This document shows, in pieces, positions 26,790-34,910 of a stretch of DNA of 64,000 bases; position 1 is the stretch's first letter; every line of letters begins with the position of its first letter. Under the pieces are notes generated by a model. That model saw nothing but the letters and a program-made list of their open reading frames with translations, was not told the DNA's origin and did no database searches. Source of the stretch: an uncultured Phycisphaerae bacterium (GTDB taxonomy: Bacteria; Planctomycetota; Phycisphaerae; Sedimentisphaerales; Anaerohalosphaeraceae); assembly GCA_937949545.1 (NCBI GenBank), contig CALEDR010000028.1, positions 18,488 to 82,487 on the forward strand. The letters run 5' to 3'. A program made the position numbers and the translations under genes.

Positions 26790-27185
26790 TTGCAGATTAC
26801 AATTGTTTCCAATTCTGAACGGCCGGTTTATCAGCAGATAATCGACCAAATCAAGCAGGAGATTGCTTCCGGACGTCTCCTTCCGGGTGAACAGCTGCCG
26901 ACGATTCGCCAACTGGCCGTGCAGCTTGTTATCAATCCGAACACGATTGCCAAGGCCTATAAATATTTGGAGCAGGAAGGGCTCATCAATACCAGACCCG
27001 GCGGGGGGTCTTTTGTGTCCGAAATCTCCTCTCGACTGAGCGACTCGGCCAAGAAGGAAATTGTCTGCCATTTTCTGAAACAAGCGGCGGTCGAGGCCGT
27101 CCTTCTAAAGGTGGCTCCAGAACGATTGAAGGAGTGGTTTGATGAAACCTTAAAAAGCTACAATATCGATACACAAAGGAGATGA
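26790..27185 (+). CDS. GntR-family transcriptional regulator, YtrA subfamily
   Basis: 131 residues starting at TTG 26790 behind AGGAAAGGAAA. The winged helix-turn-helix covers residues ~10-75 (PVYQQIIDQIKQEIASGRLL, LPTIRQLAVQLVINPNTIAKAY, GLINTRPGGGSFV). The short C-terminal helical tail (~80-131), without a ligand domain, defines the YtrA subfamily. These repressors usually control the ABC transporter encoded beside them, which fits here: the ATPase gene starts 2 nt after this stop. An inverted repeat just upstream is a plausible binding site. Confidence 0.9.
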   Translation: MQITIVSNSERPVYQQIIDQIKQEIASGRLLPGEQLPTIRQLAVQLVINPNTIAKAYKYLEQEGLINTRPGGGSFVSEISSRLSDSAKKEIVCHFLKQAAVEAVLLKVAPERLKEWFDETLKSYNIDTQRR

Positions 27186-27187
27186 CA

Positions 27188-28090
27188 ATGGACACGTATA
27201 TTGTGCAGACGGAGGGGTTGGTGAAGTATTATGACGGCCGGGCTGTTCTGAAAGGAGTGACTTTGAAAATTCCTCAAGGATGTATTTACGGTCTTTTGGG
27301 GCGAAACGGTGCCGGCAAAACCACGCTGATACGAATTTTGCTCGGTTTGGAAAGCCCGACCCGCGGAAGGGCCTTTCTTTTCGGGCAGGATTCGCAGATG
27401 CTTTCCAGAAAAACAAAATCACGAATCGGTTATACGGCGGAAGGACATCCTTTAATCGGGACGTACACGGCGGGCCGGCTGGTTCAGTTGTGCAGGGGGG
27501 GGGCCGGACGCTGGAATCAGAATCTTTTTGAGGAGTTGGTGGGTCTATTTAATCTGCCGATGAATCGCAAGGTCAAAGACCTTTCTGCCGGAATGAGGGC
27601 TCAGCTGAATCTGACTTTGGCGATGGCGGCTGAGCCGGAGCTGCTGATTCTGGACGACCCGACGCTTGGGCTGGATACGGTTGTCCGAAGGCAGTTTCTT
27701 GAATTGGCGATTGATGTCATTCAGCGTCAGGGGCGGACAATTCTGTTCAGTTCGCATATTCTCAGCGATGTGGAACGCATTGCGGATCGAATCGGGATAT
27801 TGGTGAATGGACGGCTGGCGGCGGACTGTACCCTCGAGGGGCTGAAAAGCGGAATACGAAAATTTCGTCTGATTTTTCCCAACCAGGTGCCAGAGCGGCT
27901 TTATCTGACTGAATTAATCCGCCAGCACAAAGAGGGCCGAGAGCTGGTCTTCACGGCCGCCAACTGGAATCCGATGAAAATGAAAATGGTTCAGTCGCTG
28001 CATCCGCAGGAGATTGTGGAAATCCCGATGAATCTGGAAGAAATCTTTCTGGAATGCACGAGAACGGAGCCGGTCTATCAGACGGTTTAA
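27188..28090 (+). CDS. ABC transporter ATP-binding protein (exporter type)
   Basis: 300 residues from ATG 27188, chosen because AAGGAG ends 6 nt upstream; an ATG at 27182 touches the SD. Walker A is GRNGAGKTT. The signature is a degenerate LSAGMRAQLNL, Walker B is LLILDDPTLGL (Asp in place of the usual catalytic Glu), and the switch is SSHILSD. The C-terminal ~80 residues are the extension typical of ABC-2-type exporter ATPases. It probably works with the permease encoded next, under the GntR regulator. Substrate unknown. Confidence 0.9.
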   Translation: MDTYIVQTEGLVKYYDGRAVLKGVTLKIPQGCIYGLLGRNGAGKTTLIRILLGLESPTRGRAFLFGQDSQMLSRKTKSRIGYTAEGHPLIGTYTAGRLVQLCRGGAGRWNQNLFEELVGLFNLPMNRKVKDLSAGMRAQLNLTLAMAAEPELLILDDPTLGLDTVVRRQFLELAIDVIQRQGRTILFSSHILSDVERIADRIGILVNGRLAADCTLEGLKSGIRKFRLIFPNQVPERLYLTELIRQHKEGRELVFTAANWNPMKMKMVQSLHPQEIVEIPMNLEEIFLECTRTEPVYQTV

Positions 28091-28109
28091 CAGAAAGGAA
28101 GGGGCGATT

Positions 28110-28736
28110 ATGTGGACGCTGATACGAAGAGAAATCGAAGATATGTGGGTGTTTTACCTGGTGTTTCTGCTGTTATGGGGCGGTGCGGTTCTTTTGCTTG
28201 CCTCCGCGGCTTTTCGGGGGACGGAAGAGGCACTTCGTCTCAAAGAGGGGGTTGTGTACCCGTACCCGTTTCTGTGTGTGGGATTAGCGGTTCTGGGCGT
28301 TTCGCAGATGTATTTTGATCGGATGCGCCGCCTGTCAGCTTTTCTGCTGAGCCGAGGGGCTGTCCGTCGGCAGGTTTTTGCGGCTCGGGTTGCGGCCGGT
28401 CTTATTCCGAACCTCTTTTTTACAGCAGGCCTGGGCACTGTTTCGATGATTCTGTTCAGGGACTTTGCGTTTTTTAATGAGGCCTTTCGGGATGACCTGA
28501 TTTCCAATTTGATTTCCGGTTTTTTGGCGGGGACGGCCTGTTATGGGATCGGGCTGGCGGCGGGCTGGACGTCCAGCCGAGTCTTTCCGACACTCGGAAC
28601 GCTGGGGCTGGTTATTATTCTGCTCAGTTTGCTGGTCATCAAGGGCTTTGATATTCAGGTGCAGATTCTCTTTTTGACGGCGACGGTTTCCTCCGTGCTT
28701 CTGGGCTGGGAAATCTATCGAACTTCTTCTCTGTAA
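28110..28736 (+). CDS. ABC-2-type membrane permease of the GntR operon
   Basis: 208 residues, about six hydrophobic segments: FYLVFLLLWGGAVLLLASAA, YPFLCVGLAVLGVS, LIPNLFFTAGLGTVSMILF, LISGFLAGTACYGIGLAAGW, LGTLGLVIILLSLLVI and ILFLTATVSSVLLGW. The N-terminus MWTLIRREIEDMWVF resembles ABC-2 permeases. A strong SD (AAGGAAGGGG) lies upstream, 19 nt after the ATPase gene. Exported compound unknown. Confidence 0.75.
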   Translation: MWTLIRREIEDMWVFYLVFLLLWGGAVLLLASAAFRGTEEALRLKEGVVYPYPFLCVGLAVLGVSQMYFDRMRRLSAFLLSRGAVRRQVFAARVAAGLIPNLFFTAGLGTVSMILFRDFAFFNEAFRDDLISNLISGFLAGTACYGIGLAAGWTSSRVFPTLGTLGLVIILLSLLVIKGFDIQVQILFLTATVSSVLLGWEIYRTSSL

Positions 28737-28747
28737 GGAGAGGGTTT

Positions 28748-30415
28748 ATGGCATGTACTGGAAATGGTTTGAAGATTTTTACGGCGGGCTTTCTGGTTCT
28801 TCTCTTATGGGCCATCCTTCTCTTCTGGGCGGATTGGTTTTGCCTAAAGGGCATTGCTTCTGCAAACTTTCGCCGTATTGAGGCCGTTTGGGTTATGTTG
28901 GAAGGTATGGATAGAAAAAATGATCCGAATTTTTTTCCTTGCTCTCTTTTGGTTTCTTTGGGGAGCGACCTTCCTGCGAATGTATTGGGAGAGCCGGCAT
29001 GGACTCCTTTGGCGGATGCCCGGCGTTCTGTGATTGAGAGAATTTCAACCGGATGGGGTGTTTTCCAGTATGATGCAGAAAGCGGTTTGTTCGAATGTAA
29101 ATACTATGAGGGGACTCTCCGGCGGCAGAAGGGGGCGTCGTATTATGTAGGGCCCGGAGGCATACATTCTGAAAAGAAAGAATCACTCGGACGATTTCGT
29201 GATCCATTCGTCTATGAAGACGAACAGTGGGGAAAGTATTTTATCTATGACAGACAGCTGCGGCAGTTTTTTCGTTTGAATCTGTGCGGAATGGAGCCGC
29301 AGTTTTCGGCTGGTCCCGTTCTGGGAGATTCCATAGAACTGAGTCAGTTCGGTTCATTGCAAAAGGGAGAGGAAATTGTTGTTATCGCCAAGGAAGCAGC
29401 CCGTCGGTGGAGGCCGCCGAAAGCGGGGCAGACCGGCGATTATGCGGGACAATGGTGGTGGGAAACGGTTCCTTCTGATTTTCGTCTGAATACGGCGGGG
29501 CCCTGGCTGCTTGTGCTGGATGCAGACGGACAAATCCTGCGTCTGAATAAAGAAAGTCTCTCCATAGAAGGTCCTGCCGGACGTTTGCCTGCTCCGCTCG
29601 GTCTGTTCGGCTCTCGGACAGAGGGCCGACCGGAAAAATTATCTGCATATCGGGTGTATCCTGTGTGCCGCGAGAAAAACGGCCAGCTGGTCTATTGGGG
29701 CTGCTGTGCCGCCTCCGCGGCTCCGGAAGGGGTCGGTTTGGCTATCGAGTGTTTTGATGCCCAGGGGCAGATGACAGGTTATGATATGTTTCGTTCCCCT
29801 GCAGCAAATTCTGTTTCAGGATATTATCAAGAGGTACTGTTGAGCAAACTTTTCGAACGGGGGGACGGAGCGCTGTCGATAACCGCCCGCTTTTTTGCCG
29901 ATTCGCTGCAGCCGGCGGTTTTCCATGGTTTGTCATTTCTGTGTGCGGAGGCAATCGAGCCGCGGGCCGGTATGAGGGCGTTGTTTCTCCGTCCTCACAG
30001 TTTTATCGGGATTCTTCGAAGGTGTCGGCAGATGGGTCTTCCTGCGCGGCTTTTTTCGGCCTTTTTGATGTTGCTGCCCTCGCTTTTGGCGGGTCTTGGG
30101 GTCGGACATCACCTCCGCAAGAAGTCCCTTTCGCTCGGCGGCTCGTCCCGGGCTGCGCGTGGGTGGTTTGCAGCGGGGATTTTGTTCGGGATTCCTGCGT
30201 GGATTACATTCAATCTGGTGCGGCCCAGAGGAAAAATGGTCACTTGTCTGAATTGCGGTTCATTGCGGCGGCCGGACCAGATAACCTGTCATGTCTGCCG
30301 TGCCGGTTGGGATTTCAAGGGACTGGAATCGCCGGATTGGTGTCTGCTGGAGCCATTGGAGGAGTCGGAATCACCGGTTGGTCCTGCGGTGTCAGAACGG
30401 CAAACGGATTTATAA
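28748..30415 (+). CDS. Membrane protein with C-terminal zinc ribbon, in the ABC exporter operon
   Basis: 555 residues, function unknown. One N-terminal transmembrane helix (IFTAGFLVLLLWAILLFWADW), then a ~410-residue extracytoplasmic domain with beta-propeller-like character (FIYDRQLRQFF, LVLDADGQILRLNKE). Two further helices at ~440-460 (LFSAFLMLLPSLLAGLGV) and ~478-495 are followed by a cytoplasmic zinc ribbon CLNCGSLRRPDQITCHVC near residues 507-524. It starts 11 nt after the permease gene with an AAGGAGAGGG SD, so it belongs to the operon. Its last 6 nt overlap the convergent sixA-like gene. Confidence 0.65.
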   Translation: MACTGNGLKIFTAGFLVLLLWAILLFWADWFCLKGIASANFRRIEAVWVMLEGMDRKNDPNFFPCSLLVSLGSDLPANVLGEPAWTPLADARRSVIERISTGWGVFQYDAESGLFECKYYEGTLRRQKGASYYVGPGGIHSEKKESLGRFRDPFVYEDEQWGKYFIYDRQLRQFFRLNLCGMEPQFSAGPVLGDSIELSQFGSLQKGEEIVVIAKEAARRWRPPKAGQTGDYAGQWWWETVPSDFRLNTAGPWLLVLDADGQILRLNKESLSIEGPAGRLPAPLGLFGSRTEGRPEKLSAYRVYPVCREKNGQLVYWGCCAASAAPEGVGLAIECFDAQGQMTGYDMFRSPAANSVSGYYQEVLLSKLFERGDGALSITARFFADSLQPAVFHGLSFLCAEAIEPRAGMRALFLRPHSFIGILRRCRQMGLPARLFSAFLMLLPSLLAGLGVGHHLRKKSLSLGGSSRAARGWFAAGILFGIPAWITFNLVRPRGKMVTCLNCGSLRRPDQITCHVCRAGWDFKGLESPDWCLLEPLEESESPVGPAVSERQTDL

Positions 30416-30871
30416 AATGTCCGGTTTGATGAGCCAGTTTACCTGCCAGAGGCCGTCGTCATTTCGCTGCAGGCAGACCACACCGGCTTTTTCAAAAAGA
30501 ACCGGCTCCGCGTCTGCGCTGCCGCAAAGCAGCAGACCGGCCAGTCGCGACAAAAACGGCAGGTGTCCGACAATCATCAGGTCTGTTTGGGTTTTTTCAA
30601 TCTCCTCGGCAATCGGCTCCGGGTCATCCTCTGGAGAAAGCCCTTCGTGTTTGTGCAGGGTGCACGGCCCCTTTACAGCAGCGTGAAAGAGTTTGGCCGT
30701 CTGAAGGGCCCGCGTTTTTCCGCTGTGCCAGACGGCTCCGACGGAAATTCCCAGCCGCTTAACAAACTCTGCGGTCTGCTGTGCCTGCCAGAATCCTTCC
30801 TCCGTGAGAGGCCGGTCAGCATACTGCTCTTTCGGGAAGGCCTGAGCATGCTGAATCAAATACAGATTCAT
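30410..30871 (-). CDS. sixA: SixA-like phosphohistidine phosphatase
   Basis: 153 residues from ATG 30871 (GAGG SD); an in-frame ATG at 30898 adds nine residues without SD. Histidine-phosphatase superfamily. The N-terminal motif is LYLIQHAQA, so the catalytic His8 is kept but the usual RHG arginine is Gln7. RPLTEEGFWQAQ, VWHSGKTRALQTA, LSPEDDP and the second histidine in MIVGHLPFLSRL agree with SixA. It would dephosphorylate phosphohistidine proteins or another small phosphorylated substrate. It is 27 nt downstream of the precorrin-2 dehydrogenase gene. Confidence 0.8.
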   Translation of the reverse strand: MNLYLIQHAQAFPKEQYADRPLTEEGFWQAQQTAEFVKRLGISVGAVWHSGKTRALQTAKLFHAAVKGPCTLHKHEGLSPEDDPEPIAEEIEKTQTDLMIVGHLPFLSRLAGLLLCGSADAEPVLFEKAGVVCLQRNDDGLWQVNWLIKPDIL

Positions 30872-30898
30872 TGCCTGTCCTCGTGCTTTGCTGTTCAT

Positions 30899-31537
30899 TT
30901 ATACGGAGCATTGACGGATCATTTCGTCGCAGTGACGGCGCCATCCTTCCGGCCCGTGTTCAGCGAAATAGTGAAACGATTCATCGCTGGCCAGTTTTCC
31001 CAGCAGGGCTTTCCTCTGGTCGCTGTCAGGGATTGTTTCAATAATGTGAGTGCGGACTTTGGCCAGTTCGTCCACAAAACGACCGTGTGCGTCCGTGAAG
31101 ATTTCTTCTAATTTCTGCCGGAGATGACCGGCATAGGCCGGACAATGCCCTTCGGTGCCGATGGCAATCTGCAGGTCGCCGCGTTTCACCACAGCCGGCA
31201 CAAAGAAGTCGCACAGTTCCGGCTGGTCCACCACATTGCAGAGGATTTCGAGCTCCTGGCAGTCTTCATAGATGCGGCGGTTCAGGTCGGGATTGTTGGT
31301 GGCGGCAATCACCAGGGCGGCGGAGACGAGGAAATCTTTCCGGTAGCGGCTGAGAATGATTTCTGCATGGAGCTGAATCAGCACCTCCTCGATTTCAGGC
31401 AGGATGTGTTCGGCAACCACGGTAACACGAGCTCCCGCCTCTGCGAGCCCCTGTACTTTTCGAAGGGCTACAGGGCCGCCGCCGATGACCACAGCCCGCC
31501 GGCCGGCCATTTCCAGAAAAATTGGGTATTTGGCCAT
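30899..31537 (-). CDS. Precorrin-2 dehydrogenase / sirohydrochlorin ferrochelatase (Met8/CysG-N type)
   Basis: 212 residues from ATG 31537. It oxidises precorrin-2 to sirohydrochlorin with NAD and may insert iron to give siroheme. PIFLEMAGRRAVVIGGGPVA contains the Rossmann GGGPVA loop. VIAATNNPDLNRRI, LCNVVDQPELCDFFVPAVVKRGDLQIAIGTEG and CPAYAGHLRQKLE are typical of CysG-N/Met8. The uroporphyrinogen methyltransferase is separate and fused to HemD at 38237. This gene closes the gap in the siroheme-dependent heme pathway encoded at 36044-43875. Its promoter (TTGCGG-18-TATAAT) ends 6 nt before the ATG, giving a leaderless mRNA. Confidence 0.93.
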   Translation of the reverse strand: MAKYPIFLEMAGRRAVVIGGGPVALRKVQGLAEAGARVTVVAEHILPEIEEVLIQLHAEIILSRYRKDFLVSAALVIAATNNPDLNRRIYEDCQELEILCNVVDQPELCDFFVPAVVKRGDLQIAIGTEGHCPAYAGHLRQKLEEIFTDAHGRFVDELAKVRTHIIETIPDSDQRKALLGKLASDESFHYFAEHGPEGWRRHCDEMIRQCSV

Positions 31538-31543
31538 AGCTTT

Positions 31544-31573
31544 ATTATATCTTTTCCGGACACCCAACCGCAA
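31544..31573 (-). promoter_or_regulatory. Promoter of the precorrin-2 dehydrogenase gene
   Basis: Minus strand TTGCGG (31573-31568), 18-nt spacer and a perfect TATAAT (31549-31544); the ATG begins 6 nt later and no SD exists, so transcription should begin at the start codon. Confidence 0.7.
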
Positions 31574-31651
31574 TCTTTTTTCCAAAAGAAAAAAGGATGC
31601 AGGTTCGGATTTCCGGGGGAGAAATTTTGTCGAAAATCCGCCTTGTATCTC

Positions 31652-31657
31652 TATAAT
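31652..31657 (+). promoter_or_regulatory. -10 box of the fumarase beta gene
   Basis: A perfect TATAAT on the plus strand, 8 nt before ATG 31666, with TTGTCG at 31627-31632 as a possible -35 box (19-nt spacer). Divergent from the precorrin-2 dehydrogenase promoter about 80 bp away. Confidence 0.5.
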
Positions 31658-31665
31658 AGGCATTG

Positions 31666-32217
31666 ATGAGTACTTTATCAGAAACAAGAATCCAGACCCC
31701 TCTAAAAGACGAGCAAATCAGCCGGCTTCGGGCCGGAGACTGGGTGTGTCTGAACGGGGTTGTTTATGCGGCCCGCGACCAGGCGCATCGGCGTCTGTGC
31801 GCCATTTTGGAGGCCGGACAGCCGCTTCCGTTTGACCTGAATGGGGCGGTGATTTACTATGTGGGGCCGACCCCGGCAGCGCCGGGGCGTGTAATCGGCT
31901 CAGCTGGTCCGACTACCTCGGCCCGAATGGATGCCTTTGCGCCGGCCCTCTTTCAGGCCGGTCTGAAGGGGACGATTGGGAAGGGATACCGTTCAAAAGA
32001 GGTTCAGCAGGCCCTTCGGCGGTATCGGGCGATCCATTTTTCGGCAATGGGCGGCTTTGGGGCGCTCCTGTCCAAACATATTGCCGCCAGTCGAGTTGTT
32101 GCCTATGAGGAGTTGGGGCCGGAGGCGATTCGGGAGCTGGTGCTGGAGGATTTTCCGGCGGTTGTAGCATATGATTGTTTTGGAAACAGTGTTTATCCGC
32201 GAGGTTGTGAAGAATGA
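31666..32217 (+). CDS. Class I fumarate hydratase beta (C-terminal) subunit
   Basis: 183 residues from ATG 31666. Oxygen-sensitive class I fumarases and related tartrate dehydratases consist of an Fe-S alpha part and a beta swivel part. This is the beta part: LRAGDWVCLNGVVYAARDQAHRR, AVIYYVGPTPA, GSAGPTTSARMDAF and GTIGKGYRS. No alpha subunit gene lies nearby, so it must be encoded elsewhere. It overlaps the YchF gene by ATGA (32214-32217), so the two are translationally coupled. A tartrate dehydratase beta subunit is the alternative. Confidence 0.88.
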   Translation: MSTLSETRIQTPLKDEQISRLRAGDWVCLNGVVYAARDQAHRRLCAILEAGQPLPFDLNGAVIYYVGPTPAAPGRVIGSAGPTTSARMDAFAPALFQAGLKGTIGKGYRSKEVQQALRRYRAIHFSAMGGFGALLSKHIAASRVVAYEELGPEAIRELVLEDFPAVVAYDCFGNSVYPRGCEE

Positions 32218-33281
32218 AAGCAGCGGTCATTGGGATGCTTCAGTCCGGCAAGAGTACATTGGTGTCTGCCGTCAGCGGCAAACCGCCGGTTCCGCCGGGA
32301 GCCCCGGAGATTCACGAGGTGATGGTGCCGGTGCCGGATGAGCGGCTGGACTGGCTGACGGAATTATACAAACCCGCCAAGACGGTGCATGCGACGATTG
32401 ATTGTCTGGACCTGCCGGGGCTGAATTTTACGGATGAGCATGGACGATCCGCCGCACGCAAACTGTTTGGGCAGCTTCGAACCGTGGATTTATTTGTTGC
32501 CGTTCTTCGTGCGTTTGAGAACGATTCCGTACCGGCGTATCGGAACCGAATTGACCCGCGCAAGGATTTGGAGGAGCTGAAGACCGAAATGCTGCTGGCT
32601 GATTTGGAGCTGGTGACCAATCGGATTGAGCGTCTGGAAAAGCAGATGCACAAGCCCACCAAGACCCAGGCCCGGGACAAGGAGGAACTGGCCCTACATC
32701 GCAAACTCCAGCAGGTGCTTGAATCGGAAAAACCGCTTCGTCAGGCAGCCTTGAATGCTCAAGAGATTGAGTTGATTAGGCCGCTCGGGTTCCTGACCCT
32801 TCGTCCGATGATGATTGTGGTTAACGTCGGCGAAAAGCAGGTCGGACAAACGATGGATTTGGGAGCGGCGGCGGAGGGGGCAGAGGTGATTTGCCTGTCG
32901 GCGGAGATTGAAAGCGAACTGGCGCAGCTGGATGCGGAAAGCCGGGCGGAGTTTATGAAGGATTTGGGGATCTCTAAGCCCGCCTCAGCTCAGTTTGTGC
33001 AGAGCTGTTATCGAACCTTAGGGCTGATTAGTTTTCTGACTGTCGGCAAAGATGAAGTGCGTGCCTGGCCGATTCGGGCGGGGACGATTGCTCACGAAGC
33101 GGCCGGCAAGGTTCACAGCGATATTCAGCGGGGCTTTATCCGGGCGGAGACGATGTCGTATGAAGATTTGCATCGGCTCGGGGATGAAAAAGCCGTCAAA
33201 GCCGCCGGACGGATGCGGCTGGAAGGAAAGACCTACGTTGTTCAGGACGGTGACATTATCTGCTTTCGGTTTAATGTTTGA
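32214..33281 (+). CDS. ychF: YchF/OLA1-family ATPase
   Basis: 355 residues. Obg-related P-loop protein that prefers ATP and binds ribosomes. GMLQSGKST (residues 7-15) is the P loop. DLPGLN is the G3 motif. VVNVGEK replaces the NKxD specificity motif, as is usual for YchF. A helical coiled-coil insertion with ELVTNRIERLEKQM and the C-terminal TGS region (AWPIRAGTIAHEAAGKVHSDI, GRMRLEGKTYVVQDGDI) complete the architecture. It is coupled to the fumarase beta gene by a 4-nt overlap and abuts a convergent gene end at 33282. Confidence 0.92.
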   Translation: MKAAVIGMLQSGKSTLVSAVSGKPPVPPGAPEIHEVMVPVPDERLDWLTELYKPAKTVHATIDCLDLPGLNFTDEHGRSAARKLFGQLRTVDLFVAVLRAFENDSVPAYRNRIDPRKDLEELKTEMLLADLELVTNRIERLEKQMHKPTKTQARDKEELALHRKLQQVLESEKPLRQAALNAQEIELIRPLGFLTLRPMMIVVNVGEKQVGQTMDLGAAAEGAEVICLSAEIESELAQLDAESRAEFMKDLGISKPASAQFVQSCYRTLGLISFLTVGKDEVRAWPIRAGTIAHEAAGKVHSDIQRGFIRAETMSYEDLHRLGDEKAVKAAGRMRLEGKTYVVQDGDIICFRFNV

Positions 33282-34049
33282 TTAAAACTCGAAAAGCAGA
33301 CCGGCTAGGAGGGAGAGGGTATAGTCTTTTTCTACAATGGGGCTGTCGGTAATTTCGCTGTCCAGCCATTCGAGATTCGCCAGGCCGAAAAGGGACCATT
33401 TTTCGGAGAGTTTATAGTTCAACTGCAATCCTGTCAGCCAGCCGAGAGAGCCGCCGACACTATAGGCATCTCGGCCGGGTGCTGATTCGGAGGCCCGCAC
33501 TCCATAGTAGTAGTCATTTAACTGTTTGTTTCTCCAGTTTAGACCGATGGAAGGGGTGAGATTAAGCGATTGAATATCCAGTATGTCTCGAAAGGTCTTT
33601 CTCAAAGTCAGTCGGCTTTCCCAGCCGCTGTGTTTGTCTAAAATGTCGTGGCTGAAATCCAGTGCCAGCACGGCAAAACTTAAATCGTGAAGGTACCGCA
33701 ATCCAAGTTCGACAGTAGGGTCGCGGTCTGACATTCCGTCTAAATATCGGCTGTCATTGTTGTTATATCCTTCCGTTCGGATACGTGCCAGCCCTTGAAG
33801 GGCCCAATGGTCTTCTTCGCCGAAAAGTGAATACGTTGCCACGGGGCCGAACAATGTTAATTTGGGGCCCTGATAAATGATAAGCGGGAGAGCGTAGCAT
33901 TCTGATTCGACGCCTTTGTAGGGTTTTTGCAGGGTTAGAAACCCGCCGCCTGCCCACAGTTTGCCGACGGATTCAGATTCGCTGCTGTTTTGTTCTGCAG
34001 CGGAGACGCCTGAGAGCAAAAGAATGATAAGAAACAGATTTTTCTGCAT
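33282..34049 (-). CDS. Secreted or outer-membrane protein, MipA/OmpV-like
   Basis: 255 residues from ATG 34049 (GAGGAG SD, signal peptide LFLIILLLSGVSAA). The mature part is rich in alternating aromatic/polar beta strands and ends in F (SLLAGLLFEF), as in outer-membrane beta barrels. Segments such as YALPLIIYQGPKLTLFGP, SVGGSLGWLTGLQLNYKLS and WSLFGLANLEWL resemble MipA/OmpV-family scaffolding or porin-like proteins. Role unknown. It is monocistronic and convergent with ychF. Confidence 0.65.
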   Translation of the reverse strand: MQKNLFLIILLLSGVSAAEQNSSESESVGKLWAGGGFLTLQKPYKGVESECYALPLIIYQGPKLTLFGPVATYSLFGEEDHWALQGLARIRTEGYNNNDSRYLDGMSDRDPTVELGLRYLHDLSFAVLALDFSHDILDKHSGWESRLTLRKTFRDILDIQSLNLTPSIGLNWRNKQLNDYYYGVRASESAPGRDAYSVGGSLGWLTGLQLNYKLSEKWSLFGLANLEWLDSEITDSPIVEKDYTLSLLAGLLFEF

Positions 34050-34177
34050 GGTTTTCTCCTCGAATGTTTCGCTTACGTTTATTCTAAAGAGAAGCGGATG
34101 AACTACAAGAAATTTTCTTATGGGGTTGAACAGCGGGATAATCGAGGCGTAAAAGGAAAAAGGAAAGGAGACCGGAG

Positions 34178-34795
34178 ATGAGCAGAGTTCTCTACATTCA
34201 GGCATCGCCGAGGAAGGAGCGGTCAAAATCCATCCAGGTTGCGGATGCATTTGTTGAATCTTACCTAAAGTTTCATCCATCGGATTCTGTGGAAAAAATG
34301 AATCTTTTTGAGGCGGATTTGCCGTCATTTGACGGATTGACGGTCCAGGCCAAATATACAATTCTTCACGGCCAGACGCACACGGCACAGGAGCGTCAGG
34401 TTTGGGATAAAGTGGAGAAGGTTATCGAACATTTTAAGAATGCCGACAAATATGTTTTGGCTGTTCCGATGTGGAATTTCGGGATTCCCTGGCGGCTGAA
34501 GCAGTATATCGATATTCTCGTGCAGCCGGGGTATACCTTCCGGTTTGGGCAGAATGGCTATGAAGGACTGGTTCGGGCAAAGCCGGCCATGGTCATTTAT
34601 GCCCGCGGAGGCAGTTATCCGCCGGACAGTCCCTTTGATTTGCAGACAAAATACGTTGAACTGTTTCTTAGGTTTATCGGTTTTGAACAGATTGGTTCAA
34701 TTCTTGTGGAGCCGACGCTGGCAGACCCGGCTGAATCGGAAAAAGCGGTTCAGCGTGCCCTCGAGCAGGCTCGAAAAGCGGCGAAAACCTTTTAG
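34178..34795 (+). CDS. azoR: FMN-dependent NADH-azoreductase / quinone reductase
   Basis: 205 residues, flavodoxin-like fold. RVLYIQASPRKERSKSIQVA is the FMN-phosphate region. VPMWNFGIPWRLKQYIDIL and MVIYARGGSYPP are characteristic AzoR motifs. It reduces quinones and azo or nitro compounds with NADH, protecting against electrophiles. A strong SD (AAAGGAGACCGGAG) precedes ATG 34178. It stands alone. Confidence 0.92.
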   Translation: MSRVLYIQASPRKERSKSIQVADAFVESYLKFHPSDSVEKMNLFEADLPSFDGLTVQAKYTILHGQTHTAQERQVWDKVEKVIEHFKNADKYVLAVPMWNFGIPWRLKQYIDILVQPGYTFRFGQNGYEGLVRAKPAMVIYARGGSYPPDSPFDLQTKYVELFLRFIGFEQIGSILVEPTLADPAESEKAVQRALEQARKAAKTF

Positions 34796-34910
34796 GTCTG
34801 TCTGATAAAAAAGACTTGCTCTCCGGAGAAATAGGGTTTATCCTTTCATAAGAAGCCGAACTTTGTTGGGTTCGGTGCTAAAAAGGAACCGTGATTTCGG
34901 AGGGCTTGTT

